64,000 nucleotides of DNA from Beroe ovata. Taxonomy: Eukaryota; Ctenophora; Nuda; Beroida; Beroidae. Under the pieces are notes generated by a model. The model did not search any database. It was not told where the DNA came from and worked only from the letters and a program-made list of their open reading frames with translations. Each line of letters starts with the position of its first letter. Position 1 is the first letter of the stretch. Below, one piece after another: positions 38,495-52,606 of this stretch. The position numbers and the translations under genes were made by a program. The stretch spans positions 93,493 to 157,492 of the forward strand of contig CAMPET010000162.1 of the NCBI GenBank assembly GCA_946803715.1. Direction: 5' to 3'.

Positions 38495-39624
38495 ACCAGA
38501 TCACCAAGCTGAAATATATGAGAAGACTTTTTTCATTGTTGAATAAATGAATAAATCAATCAAATATGAAAATGTTATGTCATGAATTTCACGTTGAAAT
38601 GTCAGGTGTGTTGAATGTTGCTTCCAATGAATTTGTGTCAATTTGTTAGATTGTAAAGACCTCAGTGATCTGTAAAATACATGAGCTGCAGTGAAACTCA
38701 GTAGTTATTCTGCACTTGCAAATCTGCAGCTCTGCTGCATGATCAAAGCAACAGTGCGCGCAATTAGCACTACCGTGACGTAAAGTGGAGATAATCTGCT
38801 CGAAAATTCCGTAGTTCCGTACTTCTTTCAACACTGCAAGTCATGGATGTGCTAAACTATTAAGTGAAATGATTGACAGTCTGGCTTCTCGCGGATGATC
38901 AAGGTTCAGAAAAAACGAAAGTCAAAAACGGTTGGAAAAGCAGGTAGGAGATGCGCGCATCAGACCATGCACACGTACACGCGCGCGCGTATTTGATGTC
39001 ACAGTAATTTTGATCTACACGGTCGTTGTGTCTTCAAAATGTCGCCGCGCGCTACGTAAAATCATCAAACTCGTGATTATGGTACAAATAGTATTTGCGC
39101 GTCGTCGGCTGATGATTTAAAACATCGAGTGAATTGGTGACACAAAGTAAACCAAAACTTGTTAGAAAACCATATTAAGTAACATCAGAATAAATCAAAT
39201 CAATGATTGATTGCAAAACAATAAAAAAGCACAACAAATAATGAATCACAATGATAAAAAACAGGGTCGGATCTGGTCATCAATTTGGAACAAAATAATG
39301 TAAATACGTGAAATCGCAAAATCAATCAAAATAATACCATGATTTCAATTACTGAACTTTGATACGTAGCATGTATACCAGAAAACAAACCGTAATCGCC
39401 AACATCTTTTTAACGTCATATAATTAATGGCCACTCAAGTTTAGTTATTCAACATCAACATTTTCGTAGGACTTTAAAACTAGCATAATTTACATGAAAT
39501 TTTTATGCCGTTGCATGCTTATGCAACATTAAAATATACGCACCAGAAATATGCAAGAATGTTATTGCAATAGGAATACTCAAAAGAAAAATCTGTTAAA
39601 GAAGGTACCGGAAGGAAAAAACTA
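38495..39624. other. Convergent spacer between the zinc-ribbon gene and SPATA22
   Basis: No supported exon. Small ORFs (38646-38834, 38932-39120) are without family or splice support. A GC-rich CGCGCG patch sits near 38980-39060. The remainder is AT-rich and presumably includes both 3' UTRs. Confidence 0.4.
38542..38555 (+). terminator. Poly(A) signals of the zinc-ribbon gene
   Basis: AATAAA occurs at 38542-38547 and again at 38550-38555, 48 to 61 bases after the TAA, an ideal position for 3'-end formation. Confidence 0.65.
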
Positions 39625-42600
39625 TCAAGTTTCATTAATTTTAAGAATAAGTTTGCTCATTGCAACTTCACTTCTCTTTACCAAAGCCATGGCACTCCGT
39701 GTTTCCATGTACGGTACTTCAGATATACGGAAGCAATTCAGTACCCCACTTGCTACTTTGCCTGAAACAAGAAACTTAACTCATTATAAACAAGAAACTT
39801 AACTCATTAGGAACCCTGATTAGTGATTATCCGTTGAGGTGCTTACTCAATATAATGATGGAAATCACGATCAATTCTACAATTTCTACCAACCAGGCAC
39901 AAGATCTCCACTCACCCAAGACTCGGTAGTATTTGGCTGGGACCAGTTCGGGGACAGTAGAACTGGATTGGAAGTAGTTAGCACGTATAGTGTTGCCCTC
40001 GCCATCCTTTAGTTGTAAATCAAACTTGAGCCCGCCATTTCGTTCCTGAATGAATGATATCATTTCATACAGTTCATACTTCATAACATTCGACTGTCAC
40101 AGTACTTAGGACTTACAATACCTAGTAAGTGCGTATTATACTAAAGTACTAAGTACACACACACACACACANNNNNNNNNNNNNNNNNNNNNNNNNNNNN
40201 NNNNNNNNNNNACACACACACACACACAAACACATACACACACACAGACACACAGACACACATACACACACAAACACACTTACACTTCATGAACAACATG
40301 CTAAGCATAATTTCCCGCATATATGCGCATAATTCGATTCGATGTGAGATAAAAGTGCAGTATAGAATTTAAAAGTAATTAATTCATTGCCTACTTATGA
40401 GGGTTTATTGAAACGAGCAAAAACAAAATGAATCCTCCCCACTGTACCGGAATCAATTAAAGTCGGGGAATTAGTGCTTAACAAATTAACGACCCGTAGG
40501 TAATTAAAATAACATGATATATGCGTTATGATATATCCATACGCACCCGGAGAATAATTAATGACAGTTTGTCAGTTTAAACGAGGTAAAAGAGGGGCTG
40601 TGACGCCCGCCTAACACCCTAATTGCGTTATCTCGAACACCCTCATTAATACACATATCGTAACATCATATTGTGTAACAAGTACTGCTGAGTGTTGCCA
40701 TATTGTGTTGACACACTGACAGATGGTGGCATAATGTTCCAGGAATATCATATGTAACCTGACTGTATCGTACACAATATTGGGTCTGGGAGATCGATGC
40801 ATTGTTCAAGAAACACGCCCTTGCTGGCTCAACTCCAATTGACATCACCATGACACCAGGGTGATTTGAATAAATGTGCGTCGTTTTGGGGTGTTAATCA
40901 TCCATTAAACAATCATCCCCCCCGTATAATCGTAGTTTGGAGTTACATAAGAATAACAATGCATGGTTTGGACGTCAGAGCAAAGTGGTGGTAGGTCGGA
41001 GTGGTGTCAGAGTGGTGTGGTGTCAGATCGGAGTGATGTCAGAGTGGAGTGGTGTCAGGGTGAAGTGGTGTCAGGGTAGAGTGGTGTCAGGGTAGAGTGG
41101 TGTCAGGGTAGAGTGGTGTCAGNGTGGTGTCAGAGTGGAGTGGTGTCAGAGTGGAGTGGTGTCAGAGTGGAGTGGTGTCAACGGTGGTGTCAAGAAATAA
41201 TAACTCACCAGACTGCTGAGACAGACGAACAGTTCAAACAGGATGTCGGTATCTTGGCTGAGCTTGGCCCAATGTAACATTGCAGCGATGTTACACGTGA
41301 TGACTCTCTTCTTGCCTGCACAAATCATAACTTGTGAGCAATCACACAGACACAGTACACACAGACACAGTACACACAGACACAGTACACACAGACGTAG
41401 ACACAGTACACACAGACACAGACACAGTACACACACACACACACAGACACACAGTACACATTACACAAAAGCCCATCGCATCCAAATCATATTTCAAATA
41501 AATTCAAGAACGTGCGTGATGATAATATTCTGTAATATGTTCCGGCATTCTCACACATATTCCACTGGAATTGTCATACCCACCACGGTGTGAACCCAGT
41601 GCGGGAAGACATGCGTGCATGCTAATAACGAGTTCCGGGTGTGAAAAAGTGGGAGTTTTTCTCACGACTTTCGGCGAAAGAGAGGACATTCTCACTTTTC
41701 CGCCGTAATTCAGGAAGAACAGTTTAACTTAGATAATGGAAACATTTTCTAAGTTGAAACATACACACACACAAACACAAACACAAACACACATCTACGG
41801 CTTTTGCCAAGATAGACAGTCATAGTCCGCGAAGTAAACAACAGTCCTGGGAAAAATAATCAAAACCGAGAATGCTACTTATATAGTTAAGAATTTACGG
41901 AATCTCGAATCGAGAATGATCCAGTTGTGCGAGAAAATCTAACAAGATGGTGGAGGAGAATCCATAAAATCCTCGCACTCTTTTTCATCCACTCAGTCAC
42001 GTGATTATTAAGTCACGTGACCATAATTAGGTCACGCGTTTTCATAATTGATGGTCCATCAATCTAAAACATGTTTTCAAGAATAGAGAAACTCTTCGTC
42101 ACTTAAGATTCTTCGGTCGGAAAACAAGCTGACACTCTCGTCTCAATATACAATTTCCAGTCGAAATAATATAGGTAGTGCATTCCATGTGCTGCTGTTG
42201 GAAGTTGACGCGGAACTTTTTAACAGGGACGTCGGTGCAAGGTAATATTCTACCATAAAATTAACAGTAGGAATTACTAATATTCATTAGAATAAGTTGT
42301 GATACCTTGCAAATGCACACCATTTCACCCTGGGTATATGTTACTTAATTAGGGGGTGGATAATGGATATGGCAATTCCCTAATCACCGTACACAACCTA
42401 GGGTAGTGGTGAGGAGTGGGTGTGAATGGGTATAGGGGTGTGTGAGTGGAGGGGGTGAGTGGGTATAGGGGTGTGTGAGTGGAGGGGGTGAGTGGGTATA
42501 GGGGTGTGGGGGTTTTGGGGTGTTGGGTGTTGTGGGGGGTGTGGGGGNAGGGGTGTGTGAGTGGAGGGGGTGAGTGGGGGTGTGAGTGGAGGGAATTGTG

Positions 42601-45600
42601 GGAGTGTCGTGTTGTGTGGCTTTTCCGCGACCCTTTTTTGGCACACAATGTGACACACGCTTTTACCAACTACGAAGTTTCCACTGCGCTATAGACATGG
42701 TGTGCCGTCTTCCCAGGGTCACAGACACCACTAATATAATGGGCTTTGTACAGACTCGCTGTAAGAGAGAGTGACATGTTATATTATCATTACAACACCC
42801 GCATATGTAGGAATGTGTGCATTACGAATCAGACAGGATAGGGTTTAACTTTCTGACACTAACGCAACACTGTATGACAGTATATAGCTGGTAGGAAGGA
42901 ACGGTGAATTGCCAAGTTATAAATTCAGAACCAAGACGTGTTTGTGTGTGTGTGTGTATGTGTGGGTGTATGTGTGTGTGTGCAATGTGTGTGTGCGTGT
43001 GTACGTGTGTGTGTGTGTGTGTCTGAAGATGCAATGCAAGTCTTGTCAAAATTTTAGATGATCATAGATGAAGTTGTTCTCACGAATCCTCATTTCTCAC
43101 AGAAAGCAGATGTACCCACACTGAGTTACTACCGTTACAGACTGAAACTTCTTGTTACCAATCGTTACACACACCAAAGTGGGAGGAGACATGATGCGTG
43201 ACGTCATCACAATAACATGATCTAATAATTCATTCTCACACACACACACACACACACTGTGTGTGGGATCTATGTGTATTGTGTGTGCGTCTTATCTGAG
43301 TGATGACCTTATAGTCACACACGTGCACCCACAAATTAGATTTTTTTTTTCGGATTTCGCGATATGCACATCTTCAAGAATCAAGCAATTATATAAACTG
43401 CACATATGCGAAGATTGGTTCATGAAATATTCAGATGAACTATCAATGTATTGGAATAATGTATTGAAATAATGTGACATGAGGCTAATAATACAACAAT
43501 CATAATGAGTGAGTCAATTTAATCGGATATGTTGCCATGAAGTAAAACAGACATGCGGATTGTGGACTGTAATGTCGTGTCTTGTGTTTGTGTGGGTGGG
43601 TGTACGAGGCTACATAGCCGCACAATGATTGCTCTCATTGCTAACAGAGAAGAAGCGCTTGATAGGTTATTTCTGGACTATGCATATAACAAAATGAATA
43701 AGGCTCACCTAAAAATCCACTGTTCTTGGAATCTCCCTTCTTGTCAGTGGTTTTGTTATCACTTTTTGATACTGCCGCCGGCTTCCTCGGTGTGTTACCT
43801 AACTGTCAGTGACGTCATTTTAGCATATTCCGCTATAGGATTCACATATTTGATATAGGTATGACTCTTTGTGGAGTATAGAAATAAACAAAGACTGGGA
43901 AAATCACGTACTTCCTCCAAGTGATTTTGACTACTAAAATGTGATAGGGGAGGGAAGAATATTTGATACACGANTTAGCGGAAATAATGCCCGGAGAGTA
44001 TTATAACAAAATGAATACCTAAGGTTCACCTAAAAATCCACTGTTCTTGGAATCTCCCTTCTTGTCAGTGGTCTTGTTATCACTTTTTGATACTGCCGCC
44101 GGCTTCCTCGATGTGTTACCTAACTGTCAGTGATGTCATTTTAGCATATTCCGCTATAGGATTCACATATTTGAAATAGGTATGACTCTTTGTTGAGTAG
44201 GTATAGAAATAAACAAAGACTGGGAAAATCACGTACTTCTTCCAAGTGATTTTGACTACTCGAATGTGATAGGGGAGGGAAGAATATTTGATACACGATC
44301 TCACAGTTTAAATTACATGACCGGCACTTACCCCATGCTGAGTAGTTGTTATTGATGGGGAATTTGATGAAGGAGCACTAGGGTATCCAGGCTCCAGTGA
44401 GGGGTACCGCTTGTTAGGATAGCCAGGTTGTGCACCACCCGTGTGGTATCCATGGTTACTCGGGGTGTCCGCGTACCTGTGGAGAGGGTCACGTGATCTC
44501 ACAGTGTAGCACAATGAATATTCCTATTTCCTCATAGGTATGGTTATGGATGAACTGTCACTGTCACAGCCGGGATGACGTCATACTTTCGTGACTTATC
44601 TCACGATAAACTTATGAGTACCGATTGTGTCAGCCTATTGTGCCGATAATAATTCCAGTTTCAAATATCAGACTGCCGTTGTGGTGGAACAAAGGAGGCA
44701 AGAGAGAGATAAATGCGCCTTAATTGGAGTATTCCCCAGGGGTCACTTGTAGTCTGCAGTACCTACCTAATGCCATTTCATCAAAAAGACCGACATCCCA
44801 TTTCGAACAGTCATATTTTGGACTCACTAGCTAGAGCAGATTATATTATGTTGAATAAAGGGTTCTGGAATACGTGGTGCTCCACTATAATAATCGAAAC
44901 TAAGTGTTTTGGTAATATTTTGGAGAAGAATCCACCACTTATTATCTACTGATACTTTCACAGAGAGATTAACCCATTGAAACGCGAGTCTCATTTAATG
45001 AGGATAATTCATTATGCCGTATTAATATTTTCGGAGATGAGAATATATGTTAATCATGTTAACTTTCTTTAATCATGTTAACTCTGCCTTGGGTGTTGGC
45101 CTGTATACTCGAAATTACGGCAGCCTGAAATTACGGCTCATGTATAAAATATAATTCTAGCCCCATTTTCTCTTACTCCTCGGCAAGTGAGCAACCGACG
45201 TCTTATCTTATCTCGGTTGTTTTAATATGAGAAGTTAACGTCCAACCCTAGTGATATATGCGTGTCGCACCAGTAGGTACCGTGTACTAATTACAGAGAG
45301 GTGAGTATTTCTCACAAGTGGTAAGACAGAGATAGGGCTCATTTCTGTGTAGCCGACCGGTTGCTGCTTTCATAAAGGCACATAATATATATGTAATTTA
45401 TTGGTAATTGAAACGCGCATAAAATAAACGCATATAACACTTTCAGAGGAAACTTCATGAAGGAGAAGCAAGAGGGATAAGATTTTAAACTGTTGCACAC
45501 GGACACCACGATAAGAAAATACTGGTTGCCTGTGAGAATCATGCACCCAAGTAAAAAAGAAGTGTTAGAAAAAGGCTGGAATTTCGGTTGAAATGCTTAC

Positions 45601-47422
45601 CCAGATCGCAGTGCTCCAGTGGAATGATGAGCTGACTCGTTGGCGCCCGTCTGAAATGATTGCCTGATATGAGAGCTTGGCTACGAGTGAATATTATTAC
45701 TTTTCCCTGACCTCGAATACGGCAATAATTGCTCTAGTAATATTGCCATTATTACAGCAATTCTTTATTGCAATGTCCATTGTCCAATTAAATGAACTCA
45801 ACGTTTTCTGGGTGAAATTTAATGTTTATTACAACTCAGTGAATGATTTGTCCTTGGCAAATTATCGAAGTGGCATGAGTGTCGTCAAAATATGATAAAC
45901 TAATTAGAATACACCATTTGCACTCAATAAACTAATTACATTATGTGACGGAAAACGTAACTTCGGTCAACTTCACCCTTCACTGTTCCTACGTCAGATT
46001 TCAGATATTCGAAACGAAAATTCTGCGCTTTAGGCACGCTCATGCTCAATATTATACTTCTCATCACTTTCTCAGAGATTCTGGATTGCTCAAGGACTGG
46101 TTTATGAGGATCAGGGCAAATATGCATGTATGCTGTTAGGCAGCATAGACAGTGTTATCTGTCATCAGACTGTTCAGTAAACACAAACATACCCACGAAC
46201 AAACAAACAACGAACAAACACATTCATATACCTTGCATCCAATTGACTCAGCACCACATACACATTTAACATAATATTATCTCCAAAGCTGTATAATTTA
46301 CCCATATAGCATATGGTATACTTAACTCATTTTAAGGCAGGAAGCAGTGAATTTACAATTTAAAAATGGAATTGTGTAGGCAAAGTTCCATTATAATGGT
46401 AGTGTGAGCTGAGAGTTGCTAATTGTGAGGTAGGAAATGTTGCTAAGTATATTCGTTCGGTCTCGTCTTTCAACAGCTACATCTAACGTAGCATATATAT
46501 ATAGTGAGTGACACATTATGTACTACTCAACTATTATTGTTATATATGCAGTGAGTGTGCTGTAAACTAGGAATATAACAAGTGTGTGTGTGTGTGTGTT
46601 TGTTAGTAATACATGGCTCACAAACATAGGTTGAAAGAGAGACTTACCCGCGGTTGTGACACGCTGGAGTGGCCCTGCATATGCCGATTCGGATTGTAAA
46701 ACTTGATCCCACTATACTGACTAATCTGTGGTTGCATCTGAGGCATTGCACAGGAATCCATCTGTGAATCATGCCCCAATTTTCCAGGTTGATGCCTTTG
46801 AAAGCCGTGACGCATCTGACCTTGATGCATCATTGGTAAGTTAGGCACCTGGTGTGCTAGCGCGGCATCATTGTTGCTAAAATGGTGGCTATTTACTGAC
46901 GGTTCCTGGTTGTAGCCGTTGCTGTTTTGATACATGCCATAACATTGTTGTCTATGAGAGTTTTCTCTAGATGAATAATCAGTGTTTCTCTGCAAGTTAT
47001 GGTTTGAGGCTATACTCTGAGGATTGTTTAAGCCCATGTTATTCATGTTAGGGTATAATCTGTTCCCAGGATTATATCCCAAGTTCACAGGAGGTTGGAT
47101 ATAACTGGTAGGATGGTGGATCTGGGCATTGTGTTGGCTTGTGTAGGAGGGGTTGTAGGGGTAGTCTCCTCTCGACTGTGGTTGAGGGTGTGATGAACGT
47201 TGGAAATTGTCACCTTGTGACAAGGGAGCGGGGTAGGGAAACTGTTGCTGATAAGAAGTGGTAGATCCTTCCTGCAATTGTAATCATAGTGAATCACATG
47301 ATATGAGCCAGGAAGTGAAGAACGCGGCTTTTAGAGGAATGGATTTTCACCTGATGGGTGCTTTTATGTCTCTTTGGCGAAGACCCCTGTTGAAACATGT
47401 GGAGGGAGCGCTTTGCTGACAT
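39625..47422 (-). CDS. SPATA22: SPATA22 orthologue, meiotic recombination factor
   Basis: Eight exons join in phase: 47422-47351, 47271-46648, 45650-45601, 44476-44332, one copy of a duplicated 94-base exon (44123-44030 or 43802-43709), 41315-41209, 40045-39916 and 39761-39625, about 452 residues. The N-terminus (MSAKRSLH...SPKRHK) and the final KINET resemble vertebrate SPATA22 (MKRSL..., ...NET at the C-terminus). The C-terminal 125 residues fit its OB-fold: ILFELFVCLSSL, LQLKDGEGNTIRANYF, VPELVPAKYYRVLG. Between them is a long Asn/Gln/His/Pro-rich region. In vertebrates SPATA22 binds MEIOB and RPA on single-stranded DNA and is required for meiotic double-strand break repair. The 94-base exon is not a multiple of three, so both copies cannot be spliced together in frame. 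Confidence 0.85.
40150..40280. repeat. (CA)n microsatellite with a 40-base N gap
   Basis: The gap at 40172-40211 is flanked by CA repeats, in the SPATA22 intron between its OB-fold exons. Confidence 0.9.
40985..41190. repeat. GTGGTGTCAGAGTGGA tandem repeat
   Basis: More than ten degenerate copies of GAGTGGTGTCAG in a SPATA22 intron, with a single N at 41123. Confidence 0.85.
42405..42605. repeat. G-rich minisatellite, unit about 33 bp
   Basis: Copies of GGGTATAGGGGTGTGTGAGTGGAGGGGGTGAG with a single N at 42547. The G-run spacing is compatible with G-quadruplex formation on the + strand. It lies in a SPATA22 intron. Confidence 0.85.
42930..43022. repeat. (TG)n microsatellite
   Basis: Imperfect TG/TATG tract. 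A short CA tract follows at about 43236-43256. Both are in a SPATA22 intron. Confidence 0.85.
43688..44301. repeat. Near-identical tandem duplication of a SPATA22 exon region around a single N
   Basis: Positions about 43688-43973 and about 44004-44301 are nearly identical over some 290 bases, with a few substitutions and small indels. Each contains the whole 94-base exon with splice sites. The left copy breaks off exactly at the N (43974), while the right copy continues smoothly. That is the signature of two overlapping allelic contigs left unmerged. Confidence 0.85.
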
Positions 47423-49388
47423 CTTCACGCCATAAATGACATCATCACTATTCCTACGAGTATAGAATATTGAAGATGCTGTGTCTAGTGAGTCATGTGT
47501 GTGTGTCGTAATCAAACATAATTTGAAACATATTGGTTGAATTTTAACATACATTATATTTGATATCCTTCGCACCTAACACCTCAAAACAATTACATGC
47601 AGTTTGCAGGGCGATTATTCAATTTCTACAGACTTTAAAAGAGTTGGATAACAGGAGGCATTAGACAGTTGAATTATCACCAAGCCCGATTACAAGTTAG
47701 CACAAATACCTTTGCAGTTTGCACGTCTCAGTGTTGGGTATAACTAGTTCATGCCGATAGGAGTAATCAAAAACCGGAAACCTTACAAGGAAACAAATCC
47801 AATTACACCCAATAGATGAGTTACATATTGGATTTTTCGAGAAATGATAATTTGAAGTTTAAATACTTATATCGGGTTTTAGCTTGTGATGCATCAAAAC
47901 GTTGATCAACTTGCAAGTAGACAAAATTCCAATCGGTCTAGTGTCTGTGGCTATTCCAAGTATGAAGTACTTGGAACACTTTGACAAGCAGGTACTAGGT
48001 ATATTGATTCCACCTATAATGAATTGATGTGGTAGAACCATTGGTGTATTATAGAAGCTCATGCCATAGACAACAACTCTGGGAACTGTCAGTTACACCT
48101 CGAAAACGATCCATCGCATATTCTTCTCGAATTCTAGATCATGCAAAGTAGCCCTCTACTTTTCATCAGATCAATGGTGGAAGCGTGAGCTGCAAATTGA
48201 GTGAAAAATTCAAGGTCAGATTTTTGCCTGCAGCACGTTGACAGGAAAACGTTCGCCTAACACCATGGAACGTGTGTAAACGTGGAATGTTAATCAGTTC
48301 CAATAAAACAAGATTGCTAGTGTCAACGTTTGAAAAAAATAGTCAAAAACCTTTTTCATAGAAAATAATAGTTCAAAAAACAATCCTCAAAACGAACGAA
48401 AACACACCACACGTACTATTTACCATGCTAATGCAGTGACGTACCTGCATTATTAAGAGTGTCGTCAAATAAGTATTAGCTATTTTTTGAAAACCAAAAT
48501 AAGCCCTGCAGGGCCCTGTGCTTTCTAACCGAATCGTTCTAAATAAGGACAGAAGAAATCAAGTATAGAAATGATGCTTAACCGACTACGAGAACATACT
48601 ACCAATATACTGCAACTTTTTGAAATAAAATACATTTAAACGAAATCTAAAGCTGGAACTTCAAATAAATTATTACATCCTATTATTTCACCACACGACA
48701 AGTGCATTTTACATTGCACATAGTGCATGACTCGAAGGAAAAGTTCAACCAATGGGTATTTACTAACCAAAAATCAGTTATAACTATACTTTTTCAATAA
48801 GCAAGAGAAATAATAAGAAAGAATTTTGAGAGCTCTAACAGAAAGAAACCTCGATTACTTGCAAAGTACTCAACTCGAGCTGGATTAACAAGAATTTCGA
48901 AAGTTCTAGATATTATATGTTTGGACCTGTCGTCAAAAAGCAGCATCACAAACTTATTTACAATATACCACACGGTATCACCATGATTTCATAATTATCT
49001 GTAATCTTCGGGAGACACACTATACAAAAACCAATTCTGTTCTCAAATCATCTCAATAAAAATCCACAACGAAAAATCAAACAATCAACCCAGGGACAAT
49101 CATAGTGCTTCAGGAAAAAGTGGAGATTTATAACATTCTCATATTGGTATTGTTATGATCATAACGATTAAAAGTATAAATTATCATAGCAGGCCACATA
49201 TTATGCTATTGTGCAATGCTCCATCGCTCCCATCTCCAACCTTTGGAGCACCAACAAATACTATATATATATACCATAACATGATATCTTACAACAAAAT
49301 ATATGTATAATTTTCTAGTATAAAAACACTGTTCATGACGTCAACATGACGTCACGGGAATATATGGTGGTTGCCATGGCATCACCGA
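47423..49388. other. Spacer between SPATA22 and the upstream gene
   Basis: AT-rich, with no supported exon on either strand. It should contain the SPATA22 promoter and the 3' UTR of the next - strand gene. A repeat of (A)GAGAAGAGTGGTGTCAA lies just beyond, in the intron 49537-49630. Confidence 0.4.
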
Positions 49389-52128
49389 TCAGATGGCTAC
49401 CTCGCACGTGTACACCTTATTATGCTCCACGTCCACGATTTCCTCTGTCACCCACTCTTCTCCCTCATTCCCTGCCTCTTCTTCTTCTTCCGAGCTGCGC
49501 TCAAAGTGGTTCAGTTTGCTGAACAACTTGTAGTGCCTGAGAAGAGTGGTGTCAAGAGAAGAGTAGTGTCAAGAGAAGAGTGGTGTCAAAGAGCACATGA
49601 TGATCAGCGTAAGAACGGGACACCACAAACCGTTTGAGAACTAGAAGAGTGGAATGAAGGGATTCCAGTAAAGTATAGATATTCTGTTCGATCATTGTGT
49701 ATTCCTGGTGTAGCTTCTCCTTGAGACGATAGGTCTTATGGGTCAGGATGTAGGTACTCAGATCGCTGACAGCATGCTGCAGGAACATCGTCTCGGACGC
49801 TTCCCAATTCCCCATGATCTGAAATGAAGTCATGAGATGCTGGGCAAGTGACGAGATATTAAGAAGTCGGAGAGACTTCGACTATTGGATAAGAACAATA
49901 CCCTTTTCAGATGATTGTTCCAATAGACAAGTTTTGACAGGGGATAGAATGATTGTTAGGCGATGGATCAGTATGTCTCGTGGACCGAAATTAGACGTTG
50001 CTCAGGATTTGTGGGCATATCAAAACGTGCTAAAGGTTATTCAGTGTACGTCAACGCTCGTTGCGGTTCCTTATAATCTCATTCCAAATATAATTTTGGT
50101 GTCTGGAAAATGAAATTTGTTTTTGCAATGCACCAATTAATGCTATTGATATCAAACTTTTGACCACAATTATGAGAAATTCACAAAACATTTCTGTCAA
50201 GGAACTTATAAACTCCGAGAATATTTGGCGCACAAACACCAATATATGGATCACATTTTCCAGCATATTCCGCGTTTACCACATGAGAGCTAAGAACCTG
50301 GGGGTATGACGTCAGGATCAGTGATTTTAGTAATACCCGAAATCTAATATATGTATGTTTATCACATGATTATGAGAAACAACCTCACTGGAGAGCATGT
50401 AGGTTGGGGTGAAATGATGCATAATATATTAAATATGTTATATTTACTGTGCCTCCTGACTCCCCTATGTGCCATGACATCACACACCCACTCAGACACA
50501 GTTTTAACAACAACCAGATTGGTAAAACTGTCAACTTGCATGGATGCATATGCATCCTTGACACGAGGTTGCTCTGAAACTGGGTTTAGGTTGTCTGTAT
50601 GACTGTCTAGATGAACAACTCATCAGTCATCAGCATACGGCCCAGAATCTCTGGTTACCTACTCAAATTTTGAGCACTTTATCTGTTCAATGTTCATGTA
50701 GCATCAGTCTCACACGACAGACATGAGACATTGTCAGTTATTGATCGAATTTAATAAAACTACACTGACAGGACTTATGAATGTGTCCATCTTATAACAG
50801 CGACTCCTTAGAGTGAGAGGGAGAAAGCTTTTTGCAGAATGACATTGTAACACATCTTATTATATGTGCGCATAGCATATTTTATGAAATGAAAGGTTTC
50901 ATCAAGTAACTTTGTATGATTTGTCAAGGTGGGGACTCAAGAATAAAATTATGTTTCATATCTGGGTATATGACGGCTTCAATACCCTAATAAACAATAT
51001 ATACTCACCATACTGCTTCTTGTCTTGTACAGAAGAGAGAAATATGCATCAAGTTTCAATAATCAGTCAGGACTCAGGTTTGGTGAAAATCTAGAAATAA
51101 AAAATGATATTCACCCGAGAGTCCTTGACATAAAGGAGCTGAGAGATGTGTTCATCTGACTTCTCAAGAGTGGTTGCCGTCTGCTTCAGATCAATGACGT
51201 TTTGACGAGCTTTTGGTAACCAGGCATCATAGAAATTCTAGAGGAAGATAGAATGAGAAGATCACAATGACCTTCAAAAGATAATTCTACTTAGGTTCAT
51301 AGTTGAGATCGAAATATTTCACAGAGAAGATGACTTCAGAATTACTTGTCATTCCTAATTCTATGTATGTATCTACCAACTATCAATCCCTTCCCAAATC
51401 CAAAAAATTGTCTAACATCATAGCATACCTTGATCAGCTTGATTGTGTTCTTGAGCCAGTTGATACAAGGTTCACCATATAATTCGAATTTAATTTTCAT
51501 TCCAATTGTCATATTATGGTGCCTCATGACAACAGTATGTTTGGAACGTTTATTCTGCCGAAGTGGGACCACATGACTTGGCTGATCAAATAAAGAATGG
51601 AAAGTATCTCTGATCTGTGTGATAACACTACAAATTTGCTGACTTCGGTCTGTGATTTCTTGGACTTCCTGAAATGCAAAAATCAAAACTAATATTTTCA
51701 AAAATGCTATTGAAACTCATTTGAATTGTAACATGATTCCATTTCTAAACACTCAGAGTAAATATTAATTTAATAGGTATTAACAGCATAAGAGTGGGAA
51801 TAAACATCAAACTGGTTCATTTCAAAGTCATCACTGCATGTTGGGCTATTATCTAATGCTTGGCCACCTCTGCTGCTACATGGTTGTTCAGAGTCAGCCT
51901 CTGAACTGGTCCCACACCTGGGAATGTTAAAATTCCACTTGACTTTTGTCACGGATTTCCATGCAAATGGTTCAGAGAACGAAACATGAGTGTTACATAC
52001 TTCTTCATCTTATTGAGAGGTCCCTTGCCACTGGGAGCAGGGCCCGATTCTGAATCTACAAAGTTGTTATACTTAACATGTGGCTCTGCTGAGTGACCCG
52101 AATGATTCATCATGTCCATGCTAGCCAT
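49389..52128 (-). CDS. Unidentified alpha-helical protein, six exons
   Basis: Exons 52128-52001, 51917-51785, 51668-51429, 51237-51115, 49818-49631 and 49536-49389 join in phase with GT-AG introns to 319 residues. The ATG at 52128 starts MASMDMMNHSG. Residues 1-87 are Ser/Asp/Glu-rich and look disordered, with a small basic patch (NKMKK). Residues 88-270 are strongly helical with heptad-like hydrophobic spacing (ITDRSQQICSVITQIRDTF, INWLKNTIKLIKNFYDAWL, YTLLESLHSTLLVLKR). The C-terminal exon is acidic (SSEEEEE) and ends VYTCEVAI. There is no signal peptide, membrane segment or catalytic motif. The layout suggests a structural or scaffold subunit, for example of a centrosomal or kinetochore complex, but that is a guess. 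The model is solid; the family is unknown to me. Confidence 0.7.
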
Positions 52129-52606
52129 TGCAGTAAATCAAGCTGAGTTATTCAATAAAATTAAAATCTTTCACCTCTACGAAAGGTGGATAACTGATAA
52201 CTGGTCAATAAGAGTTTGGCTTGCAAGGTTCTATAGAGGAAGAATAGTGCAGTGATAAGGGCACTGGAAACCTCCCTTTTATAAGCCAATGATGAATTGA
52301 AAACCGGGCTGAACAGCAGAAATATTAACACTAGCCACTCATCACAAACAAATGTTTATGGAATCCTTGTTGGGGATTTCATCAGCGATAATTCAACATT
52401 GCACAGCACAACAAGAGGCCAGGAGGGATCAGAAACTTGTATTTGCAAACATGAAAGCCAAAATTTTGAAAAAGCAATATTTTGAGCTGCAATTCGTGTG
52501 AAGATAAACCTAGGCCCAGATGCAAAAATTATATTCCCATTGCAATAAACAAATAGCATAACATATAGCAAGTTCCCAATTACATTAGGAGTATGGTGCA
52601 ATTCTG
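52129..52606. other. Upstream region of the 49-52 kb gene
   Basis: No supported exon; the probable promoter region of the - strand gene. An ORF at 52356-52736 on the - strand runs into the GC-rich repeat and is not supported. Confidence 0.35.

Noticed and set aside
43263-43858. ORFs of 69 and 101 codons over the SPATA22 intron and duplicated exon
   Set aside because: Opposite strand to a phase-consistent SPATA22 exon; no independent support.
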